This document shows positions 11,201-19,800 of a DNA stretch of 64,000 nucleotides, one piece after another. The translations under genes and the position numbers were made by a program. A model generated the notes under the pieces. It saw only the letters and a program-made list of their open reading frames with translations. It made no database searches and was not told where the DNA came from. Position 1 is the first letter of the stretch, and every line of letters begins with the position of its first letter. Origin of the DNA: Aurelia coerulea (taxonomy: Eukaryota; Cnidaria; Scyphozoa; Semaeostomeae; Ulmaridae); assembly GCA_039566865.1 (NCBI GenBank), contig CM076953.1, forward strand, positions 2,108,001 to 2,172,000, in the 5' to 3' direction.

Positions 11201-11493
11201 GACCTCGTTTTAGCCAATCGGACCAAATGGTTGCTGACAAGAAAGTCGACAACGTGATTGTTTCAAAAACGGCATTTTCTTTGTTCAGTTGAAAGACATT
11301 TCTCGTAATTCTCATTGATAGGCTTCTAAAAAGCAGAAAACTGACGAGATATTTCAAAACTGATTTTTATTTGTTTCTTGAAACTTCAACATCAAACGTG
11401 CATGCCTTTCATCGTAGATCTGCACTGGAAAATTTCATTGCAAGCACTGGTGGAAGGCCATCAAATTCGGATCCGCTGCTTTCCACAAGATGA
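2123..11493 (+). CDS. MMS22L: MMS22L-like gene, C-terminal ten coding exons
   Basis: Seen: ten exons with GT/AG borders and agreeing phases: 2123-2239, 3093-3191, 3749-3787, 6430-6495, 7921-7979, 9275-9372, 9955-10012, 10160-10217, 10743-10876 and 11418-11493 (TGA at 11491). They give 267 residues; the 5' part lies left of the window. Family knowledge: MMS22L with TONSL reads post-replicative chromatin and promotes RAD51 loading at damaged forks. The call rests on the last two exons, where a segment reading LDRELAGGLIATARQSVEE resembles the end of animal MMS22L as I remember it (LDR, LI, then QS at the same spacing). The middle exons are short and alpha-helical in character, in keeping with a helical-repeat protein, but are not individually diagnostic. 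The 3749-6430 junction is the weakest. The introns hold at least eight mobile elements. A possible poly(A) signal is AATAAA at 11659. Confidence 0.62.
2387..2876. mobile_element. Fold-back element inside an older repeat
   Basis: Left arm 2387-2575 and right arm 2712-2876 are near reverse complements, both ending GAGGAAGCGAAGAGC; the spacer is about 135 bp. The surrounding repeat (about 2250-2990) is related to 11090-11290: the text around ATCTGACAAAT is continuous in the downstream copy but broken by this element here. ATCTGACAAAT is present on both sides, though not immediately next to the right arm. Confidence 0.7.
3093..3191 (+). CDS. MMS22L: MMS22L-like exon b
   Basis: 33 codons, phase 0/0, acceptor TTATTTCAG, donor GTATAC. 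It encodes FLSGLSSLDFKKDEF followed by a basic helix, VRRKIKEIFSRYFLTITK. Confidence 0.65.
3263..3433. mobile_element. TTAA-flanked MITE, copy 1
   Basis: A 171-bp element starting AGGGAATAGACATAG and ending CTATGTCGATTCCCT, flanked on both sides by TTAA (3259-3262, 3434-3437). A TTAA target duplication is typical of piggyBac and Kolobok elements. Confidence 0.75.
3500..3690 (+). mobile_element. tRNA-derived SINE, copy 1
   Basis: The head resembles pol III promoter boxes: an A-box-like TTGCACAGTGGTG at about 3505 and a B-box-like GGGCTCGATACCC at about 3557. The body (GGGGTCGCGGACTCGATTAG) and the tail of repeated CTTCACCTTCA are shared with copies at 38196-38350 and 50770-50963 and a split copy at 8075-9236. 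It is not a functional tRNA because no cloverleaf forms. Confidence 0.75.
3749..3787 (+). CDS. MMS22L: MMS22L-like micro-exon c
   Basis: A 39-bp exon, phase 0/0, acceptor ATCTTTTCCAG, donor GTAAGT, encoding RCHALPSSRNPFL. The following intron (2.6 kb) is full of nested transposons. Confidence 0.5.
3885..4475. mobile_element. Fold-back mariner-like MITE (CAGGGTGTCCC ends)
   Basis: Starts CAGGGTGTCCCAAAA after TA and ends TTTTGGGACACCCTG. Inverted similarity continues inward for most of its 591 bp (for example AAGATTGCGAC on the left against GTCGCAATCTT on the right). The right-hand TA is two bases away, so the target duplication is imperfect. Confidence 0.75.
5116..5299 (+). pseudogene. LINE reverse transcriptase, extreme C-terminal fragment
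   Basis: One frame reads TRNNRNFNIPKFKLECTKK, then LSGLKAWNEIPIEIREI and SLYQFKRKLKTHLK, ending at TAA (5297-5299). The pattern of a free Trp-Asn followed by a Phe-Lys-x-Lys-Leu-Lys helix is the usual end of ORF2 in many non-LTR retrotransposons. Nothing upstream encodes the catalytic part, so this is a 5'-truncated copy; its 3' tail runs to about 5450. Confidence 0.7.
5686..6030. mobile_element. TA-flanked MITE (CACGTATT ends)
   Basis: 345 bp between TA dinucleotides, starting CACGTATTCTTTTTTATAAG and ending with a near reverse complement. A TA target duplication points to the Tc1/mariner superfamily. It sits inside the older fold-back element. Confidence 0.7.
6112..6190. repeat. AT-rich low-complexity tract
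   Basis: Runs of TTTATT/TTATTA with almost no G or C; simple-sequence DNA next to the fold-back element. Confidence 0.8.
6430..6495 (+). CDS. MMS22L: MMS22L-like exon d
   Basis: 22 codons from FVMEIIAENFL to ENHSM, donor GTGAGA. I chose the acceptor CGTCAG at 6429 because it keeps phase 0 with exon c. The stronger acceptor TTTTAG 13 bp upstream would need a different phase from exon c, so one of these two borders, or a missed exon, is uncertain. Confidence 0.45.
6763..7338. mobile_element. Fold-back mariner-like MITE (CCGGGTGTCCC ends)
   Basis: 576 bp between exact TA target duplications (6761-6762, 7339-7340). Ends CCGGGTGTCCCAAAATGATG and CATCATTTTGGGACACCTGG. The arms pair almost to the centre. 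A lone end of this or the related family, TTTTGGGACACCCGG, lies at about 22740. Confidence 0.8.
7437..7668. repeat. Short fold-back repeat
   Basis: The arms on either side of about 7557 are reverse complements, with TTAAGACACGCGCAATTATT on the left against AATAATTGCGCGTGTCTTAA on the right. Confidence 0.7.
7921..7979 (+). CDS. MMS22L: MMS22L-like exon e
   Basis: Acceptor TTAATTTCAG, donor GTGAGT, phase 0 in and 2 out. It encodes VLYFVSRLYQSSTGHKEII plus a split Arg codon. Confidence 0.6.
8075..8130 (+). mobile_element. SINE copy, left fragment
   Basis: Matches the middle of the SINE (GGAGCGTCATGACAAGGGGT) and ends at GGCTCGTT, which is repeated at 9172-9179 where the SINE resumes. The 5' head is missing. 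Confidence 0.65.
8131..9171. mobile_element. hAT-like fold-back MITE inserted in a SINE
   Basis: An element of about 1.04 kb bounded by the 8-bp target duplication GGCTCGTT (8123-8130, 9172-9179), with CAG/CTG-type ends. It contains two internal inverted pairs: 8131-8290 with 8500-8625, and 8635-8800 with 9000-9150. An 8-bp duplication with CAG termini fits hAT. No coding capacity. Confidence 0.75.
9172..9236 (+). mobile_element. SINE copy, right fragment
   Basis: Continues the SINE interrupted at 8130: GGCTCGTTCTACTTCTGCGA, then the CTTGGTGCTAAAAGCGCAAC segment and the CTTCAC tail. Confidence 0.65.
9275..9372 (+). CDS. MMS22L: MMS22L-like exon f
   Basis: Acceptor GTCAACCAG, donor GTGATA. 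It encodes NSPSIMIQVMCSLISCDAC and then a Gly/Pro-rich loop. It lies only about 40 bp after the second half of a broken SINE. Confidence 0.6.
9566..9744. mobile_element. TA-type MITE, GACCTTTT family, copy 1
   Basis: Ends GACTTTTTAGCTAT and ATAGCTAAAAGGTC. Shares GTGCACAATAGTGATAGAA and the GATCCAGGCTC segment with copies at 16004, 21826, 25806 and 57351. TA lies on the left; the right flank has mutated to CA. Confidence 0.7.
9955..10012 (+). CDS. MMS22L: MMS22L-like exon g
   Basis: Acceptor CTCGTTTTAG, donor GTAAGG, phase 1 in and 2 out. It encodes the helix AMEILTAITKAYKHATNDE. Confidence 0.6.
10160..10217 (+). CDS. MMS22L: MMS22L-like exon h
   Basis: Acceptor TTTCCTCCTAG, donor GTTCTT, phase 2 in and 0 out. 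It encodes IKLQEQLQNVLLLNIQQFQ. Confidence 0.6.
10743..10876 (+). CDS. MMS22L: MMS22L-like exon i
   Basis: Acceptor TTTCATATTCAG, donor GTTAGT, phase 0 in and 2 out, 44 full codons. It carries the most recognisable segment, ALARLDRELAGGLI followed by ARQSVEENE, which matches the spacing of the C-terminal helices of MMS22L. Confidence 0.7.
10981..11114. repeat. 14-bp minisatellite in MMS22L intron
   Basis: About ten units of GTGCCCCAAAGAGT and close variants (AAAAGT, TATG). All six frames stay open because the period is not a multiple of three, which creates spurious coding-looking frames. Its flanks belong to the repeat also seen at about 2250, which has a single related unit (AAAATGTGTACCCC), so the array probably expanded from that. 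Confidence 0.85.
11418..11493 (+). CDS. MMS22L: MMS22L-like terminal exon j
   Basis: Acceptor TTTCATCGTAG, stop TGA at 11491-11493. It encodes SALENFIASTGGRPSNSDPL and a short tail. The ENFIASTG stretch occupies the position of the last conserved helix of the family. Confidence 0.65.
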
Positions 11494-12210
11494 CGTAAAA
11501 ATGGCGGCTGATGATTTGGTGCACGTAAGATCCTGCATGTAATGAGCAATGGTCTGAGTCGATGCGAATGATCATTTCTGAACGGAAGCCTGACCAGAGA
11601 GAGTGGCACTGATTAATACCCCCATTCACAGTGGCATGGCAAATTAAACCAGCTTAAAATAAACCAGGTTATTCAATGCTACGTTCAGATTGGTCAATCC
11701 AACAATCCGATTTCATTTGATTGGTTGAAATTCAACCTGGTTATCCAATGTTGCGTTCTGATTGGTCAATCCAACAACTTAATGCATTTGATTGGTTAAA
11801 ATTGAACCTGGTTCAGAAAAGCTGGTTTAACTGCGTCAGTGTGAAAAGGGTATAAAACTGCTTATCAAAGAGAGCTTCAATCGTACGAAAGCTACCTGGC
11901 TCTACAAACACTCCGCCAAAAGACAGTGCAAGAGAGGCCCAGATATATTATGAGGATTAAGGTTGCCGTAGATATTTAAATGCCTTAAAAATAGATGTTT
12001 TGATATCTTCAGTGTCATTTGTCCAGCACTGAACCCGAGAGAATCATCGAGTCATTCAGTAATAAGCTTGTAAAATGTGTCCAAATACTTTGGTGAAAAT
12101 CTAATTTTTATATTTTTCTAGATTTCGTTAAAATATGGGAGTATATACTCAAGTTGATAACAACCTTGTCCTTCTCTTCGCGGTGATTACTTCCTTTTCC
12201 TGTGCCGGGG
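11494..12210. other. Region after MMS22L: 3' UTR and MITE remnant
   Basis: Holds a possible AATAAA (11659) and, at about 11625-11856, a repeat with two tandem units of about 84 bp (shared CTGATTGGTCAATCCAACAA). Its end, CAGTGTGAAAAGGG, resembles the element at about 34952-35101. I see no gene in 11860-12210. Confidence 0.5.
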
Positions 12211-12508
12211 CCCGGGGGGGATTACATAACATATTTAGGGTACGGGTATGTGCCGCCCATATGGGTGGGTTTTTGGGCCTAAAATTCTCTAAACAAGGGT
12301 CCTTTTTCGGCAGATTTTCCATAAACATGCGTGGGGTTTCGCTGAAATTCGCAAAAAACGGTTAAAATGGGCAGTCTTCCGCCAGAATTCATCATAAAAG
12401 TGGTTATCTAATGCAATTTTCGGTCATTAGAAGAGGGTAGCTTTCTGAAAACCGGGCGGCAGACCCCCGTCCATCCTCAAGTCATGTACCCCCCCCCCCC
12501 CCTCCGGG
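12211..12508. mobile_element. CCCGGG-ended MITE, copy 2
   Basis: 298 bp flanked by TGCCGGGG at 12203-12210 and 12509-12516. Starts CCCGGGGGGGATTACATAAC and ends in a C-run followed by CTCCG. The 8-bp duplication and G-run termini match the elements at 36042 and 39123. Confidence 0.7.
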
Positions 12509-12635
12509 TGCCGGGGTAGAGCAACGCCGTTCCTGCTCGGTTCCTGCTTGCTGGCCCATGCAATCGTTCCCGCTGCACTCTTTTCTCCTTATATCTCCAC
12601 CTGACCTTTTTGTTTTAGCCTCCAGTTGATTTCTT

Positions 12636-12827
12636 TCATTGTAGTGAATCCTGGCTCTTGCTTAGTGATTCAGCATCAGTTTCAACTTGCGTATGAATGA
12701 TCGCTAATTTTGCGACAGGCCTGGTCTCCGTGACTACAATAGCATCGAGTGAATTTGAGTTGCTTTTAGGCCTGCGTCTTCGTCTGTGTTTCCACCAGTC
12801 TTCAAGCCAAATTAAAGGATTCATCTC
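12636..12827 (-). CDS. Putative terminal exon, possibly the 7TM gene tail
   Basis: On the - strand a pyrimidine-rich acceptor (CTTCTTTGTCTG, then GATCCCAG) precedes an open frame of 63 codons ending in TGA. It starts EMNPLIWLEDWWKHRRRRRP and continues Ser/Asp-rich. A Trp-Trp plus poly-Arg start is what a cytoplasmic tail after a last membrane helix often looks like, and the 7TM frame at 13955-14833 has an in-phase donor (ATG then GTGGGT) near its end. The link is inference; a middle exon may be missing. Confidence 0.3.
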   Translation of the reverse strand, partial: EMNPLIWLEDWWKHRRRRRPKSNSNSLDAIVVTETRPVAKLAIIHTQVETDAESLSKSQDSLQ

Positions 12828-12855
12828 CTGGGATCAAAACAGACAAAGAAGTTAA

Positions 12856-12988
12856 AGGGAGTATAAAGACCAGCATGCATTTTCCAAAGTCAGCGACTTG
12901 CTCTGCACAGCTGCCAGAATAACTGACCGTACGAATTCACAAAAACAAAGACAAACGATGGCAAAGGCGGCTGGTCTTTGTACTCCCT
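12856..12988. mobile_element. TTAA-flanked MITE, copy 2
   Basis: 133 bp between TTAA at 12852-12855 and 12989-12992, ends AGGGAGTATAAAGACCAGC and GCTGGTCTTTGTACTCCCT. Confidence 0.75.
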
Positions 12989-12992
12989 TTAA

Positions 12993-13954
12993 TGATCATA
13001 AAGACTCCCACAATTTGAAAATTACGACTCCCGCAAGGCTCGTTCTTTGGTCCTTGAATCTTGCTGAGCTCTTGCTTCTGTCGTTGATTTAATTTCAGAG
13101 ACTCTAGAGTTATGGCCCATTGCTATGCTATGACATGCTATGACACAAAGCATGGAAAGTTGAAAGAGAGGGGCTTATTAGAGAGGCAGTTAAATGACAA
13201 GGATATAAATAATAGCTTCTTAGTGCGTTTACCCCCTATTTTGTGAAATCAACATACAATTTTTAGAGTCACATGCAGCAATTCAATATAGTCTTATCTC
13301 AACCCAGAACTAAATTATCATGCAAATTTGTTGGAAAATCTTTGGTAACTTCTGGCATTTGATAGAAATGGGTAGGGGTTGATAGGAGAGGGGCTGTTTA
13401 GTAAAAATGCTCGCTCAGAAGGCAGGGACATGTTAGAGAGAGGGGTTTAGTAGAGAGGGGGCCTAAATGAAAATTCAACAACTTACCTTTTGGTACATAA
13501 AGCACTCATTGATCAATATTACGATGACCTACGAATGTAAAGAAGTACGATTGGAATCGTCTCACGAATATGGAAAGCATGGAAATATTTGGCAAATGTT
13601 TCTTTTTCGATAAAATCGGCACCTCTCGTCCTTGTTTTTTGGCTGAAATACGTCTCAACATTAATTCGTATGATCGTTCACTAAAAGGCAGAGACGTTAT
13701 TTTTGCAAAATTTTGCAATGAACAAAGAAGTGGCCTTTTTATTTTCAGGAAATGCCTTTGTCGTTTTGAAACTAAATGACGGTTTAAAATGGGATATGGG
13801 AATGCGCAAAAAGTTATATCGAAAATAAACTTTGTTTGCTATTTTACATTTAAATTCTTACATGACATGACATTTTGAAAATAACACAGAGTATTTCGAG
13901 TTTTAAACATTTACTCTTTGCCTAAACTCCTTATGGCTGAATCTTTGTCTTCGT
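12993..13954. other. No recognised gene
   Basis: AT-rich sequence. 13130-13460 has scattered AGAGAGGGG motifs; 13560-13760 has short open frames on both strands with no recognisable domain or convincing splice sites. Confidence 0.4.
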
Positions 13955-14833
13955 TTATTTGAAAAAGATAAATAACCACGAATTTTTTGCATGAATACCC
14001 ACCATTGATGAAAATGCAACTGAGAAAATAGTCTTCAAAATGCTTTTGTACTTTTGTTGAACGAAAACCAACACAGTCAAAATGACAATCAGCCACAAAT
14101 GGTGAAGTAAATATATCAAATCAACCTGCAATTCTCCTCTTTTACTGTAATTCTCAACTATCTGCTTGAAATCAAATTCTTGTAGTTTCCACATAACGAT
14201 TGCTACTCTAATCCTTCGAATGTACTCCACGAAATATCCCCCAACTATAAGCATAATTGGCAGCAAAAACAATGCTGCAAGCAATATTTTTGATTGAAAA
14301 TTGTCGGTGAGATCGCATTTCTCGATAGTACATAACCCTACATTTGTGCTTCTGTTAGTTTTCAGAGCAGTTTCCGAGCATTGAACGAAAGTTGATGTTT
14401 TTGTTATTAAAACTGATGAAAAGATAGCTATTACGACAAATGGCGACACGTAACCAATAATGAACATGTGAGAGATCTCAAAAGTAGGCCATGCTAGCAT
14501 TCGTAAACCATCTTCCTTCATTGAAACGATGTTGAACGTCCACGAAAACAAACACAAAACAAAATATGCTTCAAAACAGAGGACAGCAAAACAACCATTT
14601 CTACCAATGTTCGCTTCTCGATTAACTCCAAAAGCAACGGCTAATTCTGCGACGATAAATATGCATGGAAATATGGTTTGATTTAACCGTATTGTACCAC
14701 GAGCTTTTCGAAATTTCTTTGCGGATACAAACTGCCATTTCTTACGATAAACTGTGATTGTTATCAAGCTGGATATGAGGGATGCGAAGTTTATGATAAT
14801 GCTTCCGTACGAGAAGACATCATTGAAAATCAT
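13955..14833 (-). CDS. Seven-transmembrane receptor, class B/adhesion-like
   Basis: 292 codons from ATG 14833. Seven hydrophobic segments are visible: TM1 around GSIIINFASLISSLITITVY; TM2 after RLNQTIFPCIFIVAELAVAF; TM3 in CFAVLCFEAYFVLCLFSWTF; TM4 in MFIIGYVSPFVVIAIFSSVL; TM5 in LLAALFLLPIMLIVGGYFV; TM6 in LLHHLWLIVILTVLVFV; TM7 in ILKTIFSVAFSSMVG. The Asn-rich TM2 start, the Cys before TM3 and the TM3 Trp recall secretin/adhesion receptors, but the DRY and NPxxY motifs of class A are absent. The frame is open for 29 more codons upstream (a CC-containing stretch) but with no ATG, so N-terminal exons may be missing. The tail is unusually short unless it is spliced to 12636-12827. No ligand can be assigned. 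Confidence 0.6.
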   Translation of the reverse strand: MIFNDVFSYGSIIINFASLISSLITITVYRKKWQFVSAKKFRKARGTIRLNQTIFPCIFIVAELAVAFGVNREANIGRNGCFAVLCFEAYFVLCLFSWTFNIVSMKEDGLRMLAWPTFEISHMFIIGYVSPFVVIAIFSSVLITKTSTFVQCSETALKTNRSTNVGLCTIEKCDLTDNFQSKILLAALFLLPIMLIVGGYFVEYIRRIRVAIVMWKLQEFDFKQIVENYSKRGELQVDLIYLLHHLWLIVILTVLVFVQQKYKSILKTIFSVAFSSMVGIHAKNSWLFIFFK

Positions 14834-15451
14834 TTCATCGGGCGACGGGCAGCAGCGGCCTTTTTCAGTCAAACTTGTAAATTCGTCGACTTTCTCTCTT
14901 GCGGAAGTTATGACGCCCACGCCCAGTCAACAAAGCGGAGAATGTCAAAACTGTTCAGAATTCAGTGCGATCATGGTATAATCTTGTTACATCTCAACAA
15001 AAGGACCTGTTTGTTTGCCACCAAGAAATGAGAATTATTCGATTTCTGATGTTATCTCAGCTTGTTGGCGTGGCAGTTTCTTTGTCGGGAACCGCTTTCT
15101 TTATTTTTACGTCATATTCTAAATTGCATTTACGTCACCGCTTTGCGTTCTTTCAAAGGGTTTTGCGGGAAAATTGACACAATTTATTTGACTGAAAATG
15201 CAGCTAAGGTCAGTTTGGAAAATGACAGCTAAGGATGGTTAGAATGAGGGGCCGGGGTTCTCCCATACCGGATGAGGAACAGAAGACAATCCCCTTTTGA
15301 AAGGCCGCTGTTCAATTAATTTTGAAATTTACCTGGCCAGAATTGGCACATTCCGTTCTGAAATAACGAAGAACTTTCTGAAGAAAGTTATTTTTCCCCT
15401 CGTTCTTTAGGACCATCTTCTTTAGGATAGACTTGTGCTAGTCCATAAACC
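14834..15451. other. Gap between 7TM gene and LINE remnant
   Basis: Contains the open but ATG-less N-terminal extension of the 7TM frame (to 14920). I recognise nothing else. Confidence 0.4.
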
Positions 15452-16352
15452 ATGGAAGTGTTGCAAGCAGAAAATAAGAAATTGCTGCATTTTTACTCGC
15501 ATGCGATTAGCTTTGGAATCCATGACCCAACAGGCTTATCTTATCTTACTCAACTTAGAGTGGGTCTTAGCAAATTAAGCCTTCACAAATTTAAGCACAA
15601 TTTTAGGGATACCATAAATCCAATGTGCCCTACTAACGATGGTATTGAGAGCACGGAGCACTTTTTGTTGCTTTGCCCTTCGTTTGAGGATCAGCGTCGA
15701 GATCTTCTCGCTGGAGTTTTTGCATTACTACGACCATTCGGATATATCGACCTTACAAATGAAGTTTTGACGCAGCTTTTATTGTATGGTGATAAAGACC
15801 TCCCAAATGACGTCAACAGAAATATACTCGATTTGACTCTACAATACATCCACACAAGCGGTCGATTCAATTAAGATCACAGAAATCTAGCTAAATGCAA
15901 CTCAACCACCATACCAAGTCCATATTCGTAAAGTATCCTGTTCGCCGAGTCCCGTTCCTCTATTCTTTTGTTCTTTTGTTTGTAAGTAGCTTTTCGTAAC
16001 ACACCCTTTAGCTATTCTACAAAAGAGCCTGGATTGAGCGTCTTTCTTATACATTTCTAATGCGACTTTTGATTGAGTGGCGATAAAGCTTCTATCACTA
16101 TTGCGTACATTCGAAAATTCCATTTGCAAAATATCGTTCAATTCTAATTCTTTTCTGAATAGCTAGGGGGCTTCTTATATATTTAGTTGTATTTTAGTTA
16201 ATCTCCTTCATGTGATGGCCCTGGGGTAGTCATGATCTTTTGCTCCCCTTGGTATCGTTTCTGTAGTATTGTATGGTAGCTTGTTTGTAATCTTAGGTAA
16301 TTCGTAAATTGTAAATTTTTAACATTGAATTTATAGAAAAAAAAAAAAAAAA
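15452..16352 (+). mobile_element. 5'-truncated LINE, 3' end with poly(A)
   Basis: An open frame of 140 codons (15452-15874) has the C-terminal region of a non-LTR retrotransposon ORF2: QLRVGLSKLSLHKFKHNF, then a Cys-His-Cys knuckle (MCPTNDGIESTEHFLLLCP), LLYGDKDLPNDVN and an aromatic end. The 3' UTR follows and ends in a run of 19 A at about 16338. It lies 180 bp upstream of the REV3L start codon. Endonuclease and reverse transcriptase are absent. A second copy of the end is at about 42340-42760. Confidence 0.8.
16004..16167. mobile_element. GACCTTTT-family MITE, copy 2
   Basis: Inserted in the LINE 3' UTR; inverted ends CCCTTTAGCTATTCT and GAATAGCTAGGGG, with the shared internal TCTATCACTATTGCGTACAT segment in reverse orientation to copy 1. 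Confidence 0.6.
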
Positions 16353-16532
16353 AATTAGCTTGTTTAGCCAATCAAAATTTTGGCGCGAGTTTTTGGGAAC
16401 TGGGACTAATGACTCTGGCATTGAAAAATTTGTGCAACCTCGTTTGACAACAAAACAGTTGGCCTAAGGACAAAACTGATTTAGGTAGGAAGGAGAGAAG
16501 AAGCTTGCGGTATTTGGCTCGTTTTTGCCAAA
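16353..16532 (+). promoter_or_regulatory. REV3L upstream region and 5' UTR
   Basis: Only 180 bp separate the LINE poly(A) from the REV3L ATG, so the core promoter must lie here or further up inside the LINE. I see no TATA box. The ATG context is CCAAAATGGC (A at -3, G at +4), good for initiation. Confidence 0.4.
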
Positions 16533-16870
16533 ATGGCTGGGTTCTCAATGCGAATAGTCGATGCAGACATTTATCTAGCAAAGCCAATACACAATACAGA
16601 CATTTGTTTCTCGAAATTCAGACAAGCTGATACATACAAAGTTCCAATAGTGAGGATCTTTGGCGCGACACCTGCTGGACAGAAAACATGCCTTCATGTT
16701 CACCAACTGTTTCCGTATTTATTTGTTCCTATCTCGAGGAAAGAAGCATCGGAGAGATTCGCAAAACAATTTGCAATGAGTTTAGATTATGCTATTCAGA
16801 TAGCTTCAGGGAAATCGGTGTCAAATATACAGCATTATGTTTATGATGTAAATGTTGTGAAAGGAGCGAC
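16533..16870 (+). CDS. REV3L: REV3L exon 1
   Basis: Residues 1-112, ATG start, donor GTGAGT. Contains [12 protein letters not shown] and the family signature [20 protein letters not shown], an N-terminal B-family polymerase region. Confidence 0.95.
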
Positions 16871-19800
16871 GTGAGTTTTTTGTTTTGGTTTGAATCAGAT
16901 CAGTAATTTGACAGCGGAAACTACATCTATTTATTTACTATTGCAAATTTGGAAGAAACTGTTGTTTGAATCGTTGCTTGTGCCAATACCAAGGAAATAG
17001 AATGTTCAGAGTAGATATAGAGGGGAGGAGCATTATAAAAGAACTGTATATTTGGAATAAAGAAATTCATTCAGATATATACACCAAAATACCTGCCTGG
17101 GCATGCCAGCTGAGCAAAGAGTTTATTGAAAGCTTGCCACTGCATACCTACTGCTGTGCTTACGTCATATTCATTTCCTACCCTGACCATCCCTCTGGGC
17201 AGCCCAGGGCGAACCAAAATTCCTTGCATCAACGCCCTGGGGCTGGGAATTTTTTTGGCAATCCTAGATTTTGATTTATGTCATAAGAAATTACATGAAG
17301 GAAGTACATTAATATTACAAAAATTCGCAAGATTTCTTAACTTTTGAGACATGTGAAAGACTGACAATTTCCATAAGCAAGAATTCTTAAGAAATTAGAA
17401 TATTTTCACAAAATTCTTTGGCAGGAAAACCGTTATTCAAATGTGCACAAGGCCTGTACTGTATTAATGATTTTATGCCAAAATACTCTTTATCACTTAT
17501 TCTCATATTTTTCCGATGCATGCAGTCTTGCTAGATATAAAAATTGTTATGTCAAATTTTTAACAGGACATTCTATGGATACCATGAAGAGGAAGAATTT
17601 TTCTTGAAGATATCACTTTACAATCCTAATCTCGTAAATCAGTAAGTTTTTGAAAATCCAAATTATTCTATGAGAAAATTAGAAGCAAAATGCCAATAGT
17701 TTATGAAAAGGAAAATATTATTAAGCTTGAGATAATCTTTTTATGATTTGTAGAGCATTTTCTAGACATTTCAGAATTAATCATATTTGAAAGACCATTT
17801 TTATGAATATCTTTTCAACAGCGGACATTTTTCAATAACAGTCAAGTTGTTATAGAAATTGTTAAAAACTGCTTATGTCTGATATCTTGTTAAATTCTAG
17901 CTCATAATGCAAACAATTTCAATTCTTCTATTTTCATAGATCTGGTTTTACGTGAATATTTTCCATCTTGTTGTTTGGATTCTGGTACCAGCACATATTA
18001 ATTTTTTTCAAAGGGTAGAGGAACTTCTTCTAAATGGAGCTATCATGAACAGAATATTCCAGCCATACGAAGGACACATTCCATTCCTACTACAGGTATG
18101 TATTGTATGAACATACATTGTTTGATATTGTTCAAATGTTAGTCACAATCTGAAGAGAACATAAGTTTGAAGGGCCTTATTGTGCTGATTTAAAGTCTTT
18201 TTTCTTTGCCTCCATCTTCTTACCAATTTTCATATTGTTTGATATGATCATGAACATTTTAATTTTGTGACTAAGTTACTTTGAATTTAATTTGATCCAA
18301 AATTTAATTGGCTTCACTTGCATTATTTTTTAGAACTTTTGATATCCAAAATTATGAAACTAAAAAATTTCAGGGTAATTGGGACCTTGTAAAATCTGCA
18401 AAACATTGAGCTCTTTACCTACCACCTCAGGAGCAAATTATTGCCATGGCCACCGCCCCCTGAAAAGCAGTCCTTTAGTACTGTGCCTAAAAAAGGTAGA
18501 AGTAGAATAGAATAGAAAAATAGGAAGATTTTAATACCTTGACTGTTAGGCATTTATTTAAATTCACTTTAGGAAAATATTCAGGGAAAAATAAATACAA
18601 AGTTATACAAAGTTTATTTAGTGGATTTTCAGCCTCAGTAATTACTGTCTATTTTTATCAACAGTTCTTCATCGACTTCAACCTTTATGGAATGAATTTT
18701 ATACATCTATCCAACGTTAAATTCAGGCAGCCAGTTATTTACGCTGGAGGTAAGGAAATTTATTTTAAGCTGCATTGGAACAGCACAGGCCTTTTGCACA
18801 CTAACATGACAAAAATTCTTTACATCGTGATAAGAATTCTTAAGCCATATGAAAGAATGTAAATTTTTCTAAACAAGAATTCTTAGGCAGAAAACCAATG
18901 TTAATGTACACAAGACCTGTACTGTTATCCTTTGTATTCAAGAAGCAAGGCTCATTGCAATTTCTTGTGAGTCTTTCCACTTTCAGTATGAGGAAATATC
19001 AGATGTGTCACATCTTTGCTATTTTAGTGGAGCTCAAAAGAGTATGATGAAAATCTACTAGAAATCTACCAGAACAAAATTTCTGAGAAAATATGGGTTT
19101 TGATGGCAAGATTAATTCAAGACCACAACTTTTTTTCAAGATACCCAAAATGATTATATACCCATTGCATAAACGTTGACAACTGATTGGTTAAGTTTTT
19201 CGTCCCTTCTATATGCACCACTTCTTCTATCTTGGTTTTTATTTGAGACATTTTCTTCAGACTTCAAACAAGACAGCCAAGCATTATTCAAAAGTCCAGC
19301 TCAATCACGTAGAAGTAAATCAACACCTCTTTCTCCAATTGGCTCTCCATTACTGTCACAAACATGTAAAGAAGTATGGCATCCAGATATCATAACAGAA
19401 GATATGCTAATGCCGGATTCAGCGCCACGTCAAAGTACTTGCCTCTTAGAAGTTGATGGGATTGCTTCAGATATCATGAACAAAAATGAAGTCAAAGGTG
19501 AGTATTCCTAAAATAATTTAAAAAAGGAAAAGCCATGATACCAGCGTCGATCGTCAGATTCGAAGATGCTTGCAGTGACGAATAAATGAATAACTTTGAA
19601 GGCAGAAAAACCGCAATACGACAAAAAACAACAGCAAATGAGTGAATTTTTTTATACCAATTGAGTATTCCTAGTCTGGGCTCAATCTTCTTTCCTTTGT
19701 CTGAGCTTTCTTCTCTAAACCAATCACCTGCGTGATAGAGCTCCTTTGAGCTTTGCTATTTTTGATGTTTATCACCGATATATCTTCATGGTTATCTCTC

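Noticed and set aside
10904..11213. Six overlapping open frames with KECAPKSVPQ-type repeats on both strands
   Set aside because: They come from a 14-bp minisatellite whose period shifts the frame each unit; no conserved domain and it lies inside an intron.
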